From Euryarchaeota archaeon SM23-78 (lineage in GTDB: Archaea; Nanobdellota; Nanobdellia; Woesearchaeales; SM23-78), in contig LSSJ01000005.1 in NCBI GenBank assembly GCA_001595785.1, positions 1 to 64,000 of the forward strand: a stretch of 64,000 bases of DNA, written 5' to 3'. The number at the start of each line of letters is the position of its first letter. The stretch's first letter is position 1. The translations under genes and the position numbers were made by a program. Positions 62,960 through 64,000 of this stretch are shown in pieces. The notes below the pieces were generated by a model. It had not been told where the DNA came from and ran no database searches. It worked only from the letters and a program-made list of their open reading frames with translations.

Positions 62960-64000
62960 TTATAAAAAGCTGCTGAACGCCCCTCTTATTAATGCAGATG
63001 CTATTGTGTAAACGAGTACTGCTACTAGGATAAAAACAGGGATTTGGGTTAAGCCCTCCTTTATCCTTCCTTTTTTTATAATATTAATAATACAGGCTGA
63101 GGAAAAAGAGGATATAATGAGCATTAGGTAGGAGAATATCCTGAAATCCCTGGATTTTATTGTGTCAGGAGTGAATGAGAAGCTAAAAAAAGCACTTGAA
63201 TGAGCGGTGGTGGTGTCTAGCCTGCTGGTAATCGCGCTTATTACTTCTAGTAACTGGGTTGCTAGTCCAAACAGAACAGGAGCTGCTAGGATTGTGGCAA
63301 AGGCTATGAATATAACGTATGTAGTAACACTGGCTGCCATCTCTTTTTTAAGAAGCTTGGTCTCTTCTATGTTTAGGGCTATCTTGTTCAGAAGGTCTGC
63401 CATTTCTCCTCCTGCATCCATGCCTTCCAGTAAGAGATTGATAGATCTCTGGATGATTTTTGAATTATATTTCTTAGAAAAATTAAGCAGGGCTGTGGAG
63501 AGATCTTCACCTGCCATCGTATTCTTAGCAACGGTTTCTATCTCTTTTGCCAGCACCCCAAAGCCTGGTCTTACAGAGTACCATAAGGCTTTATCCACTG
63601 TCATACCTGCACTTATATTTGCACTTGTTAGCTGTAGAAAATCAGGGAATACTTCTTCTACTGCTTTTGTTCTCTGGAATATCTTCATATCAAGGTAGAA
63701 CAGGTAACCCAACCAGAGTATTGCTAGAAGAATAAAGAACGCTGTTAACCAGAAGCCTATAAGGAACACTAATAAGTCAGCAAAGGATTTCTTGTTAACA
63801 ATGACTGCTATGACTGCTATCAAGCTGAAGAACAAGAAGATATAAATGTTTATCTTAAAGATTTTTCTCGTTAGTTCTCTAGCATCAAGGTCAAGACCTG
63901 CTTTGTCTAGGAAATTCTGAAGGTTTATTGCTCTAGCAAAGCCTCTTAGAGTGAACCTCTTTTTCTTCTTCTTCTTTACAAGCTTCTTTTTTTGTAATTT
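62960..64000 (-). CDS. TadC/FlaJ-like pilus platform protein (partial, runs off window)
   Basis: At least 346 residues of a T2SSF protein; the frame is open to the window edge, so the true start lies beyond 64000. The visible N-terminal part is Lys-rich (KKLVKKKKKRFTLRGFARA), then transmembrane helices, the cytoplasmic domain with FPDFLQLTSANISAGMTVDKAL, and C-terminal helices. It is paralogous to the protein at 19067. It lies upstream of a pilin gene on the same strand. Confidence 0.88.
   Translation of the reverse strand, partial: KLQKKKLVKKKKKKRFTLRGFARAINLQNFLDKAGLDLDARELTRKIFKINIYIFLFFSLIAVIAVIVNKKSFADLLVFLIGFWLTAFFILLAILWLGYLFYLDMKIFQRTKAVEEVFPDFLQLTSANISAGMTVDKALWYSVRPGFGVLAKEIETVAKNTMAGEDLSTALLNFSKKYNSKIIQRSINLLLEGMDAGGEMADLLNKIALNIEETKLLKKEMAASVTTYVIFIAFATILAAPVLFGLATQLLEVISAITSRLDTTTAHSSAFFSFSFTPDTIKSRDFRIFSYLMLIISSFSSACIINIIKKGRIKEGLTQIPVFILVAVLVYTIASALIRGAFSSFL

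Overview
The window comes from a small, AT-rich archaeal genome, most likely a DPANN lineage of the Woesearchaeota/Pacearchaeota/Nanoarchaeota type. The evidence is archaeal information-processing genes (eL10-type L10e, S6e, S17e, Alba, proteasome beta, the termination nuclease aCPSF1/FttA, archease, Nog1, DRG), archaeal pilins with class III signal peptides, three intron-bearing tRNA genes, leaderless genes with a TATA box about 25 nt before the start codon, and many short unrecognised genes. The exact lineage is inference.

Layout. 1-12 kb: an Fe-S scaffold gene, an ArvABC/Oap GTPase cluster broken by an opposing gene, a TumE/TumA-like toxin-antitoxin pair, TatD, a Cys-repeat lipoprotein, a radical SAM enzyme, archease, a PlsC-like acyltransferase, a frameshifted DRG GTPase and a TrmB regulator. 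12-13 kb: an MNT-HEPN module. 13-22 kb: a type IV pilus operon (pilin-like proteins, wHTH and coiled-coil proteins, secretion ATPase, two TadC-like membrane proteins, three major-type pilins), then the proteasome beta gene and fttA behind a duplicated, hairpin-rich leader. 24-29 kb: orphan genes, a second TrmB regulator and a KefB-type antiporter. 29-39 kb: the most unusual stretch, with a coupled operon of a 515-residue orphan, a coiled-coil protein and a 670-residue TIM-barrel protein, an MNT protein, and an opposing five-gene operon that makes Tyr/Gly-rich secreted proteins, a metzincin-like protein lacking its zinc histidines and a SLOG-like protein. 39-50 kb: tRNA-Ala, intron-bearing tRNA-Pro and tRNA-Gln, a JAMM protease, a serpin lipoprotein, MazEF, a DNA-repair radical SAM protein, ribosomal genes and argS. 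50-58 kb: a tandem Lrp regulator, two orphan genes, a truncated Hel308-like helicase, RdgB, a tRNA-Arg with two introns next to a LAGLIDADG endonuclease gene, a tRNA 5'-half remnant, Alba and S17e. 58-64 kb: an arginase-family enzyme, Rpe, RpiB, enolase, and a second pilin with a TadC-like gene that runs off the window.

The clearest structure not explained by genes is a set of dispersed hairpin elements. One class is mini-hairpins with 7-10 bp stems and a 3-nt loop (usually TTT or AAA), clustered between genes. The other is a larger bulged hairpin in three copies whose stem pairs co-vary, each copy shortly after a stop codon. Together they look like an undescribed repeat or structured 3'-UTR family. 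Metabolic content is sparse (enolase, Rpe/RpiB, one arginase-family enzyme), which fits a host-dependent or fermentative small archaeon; that too is inference.
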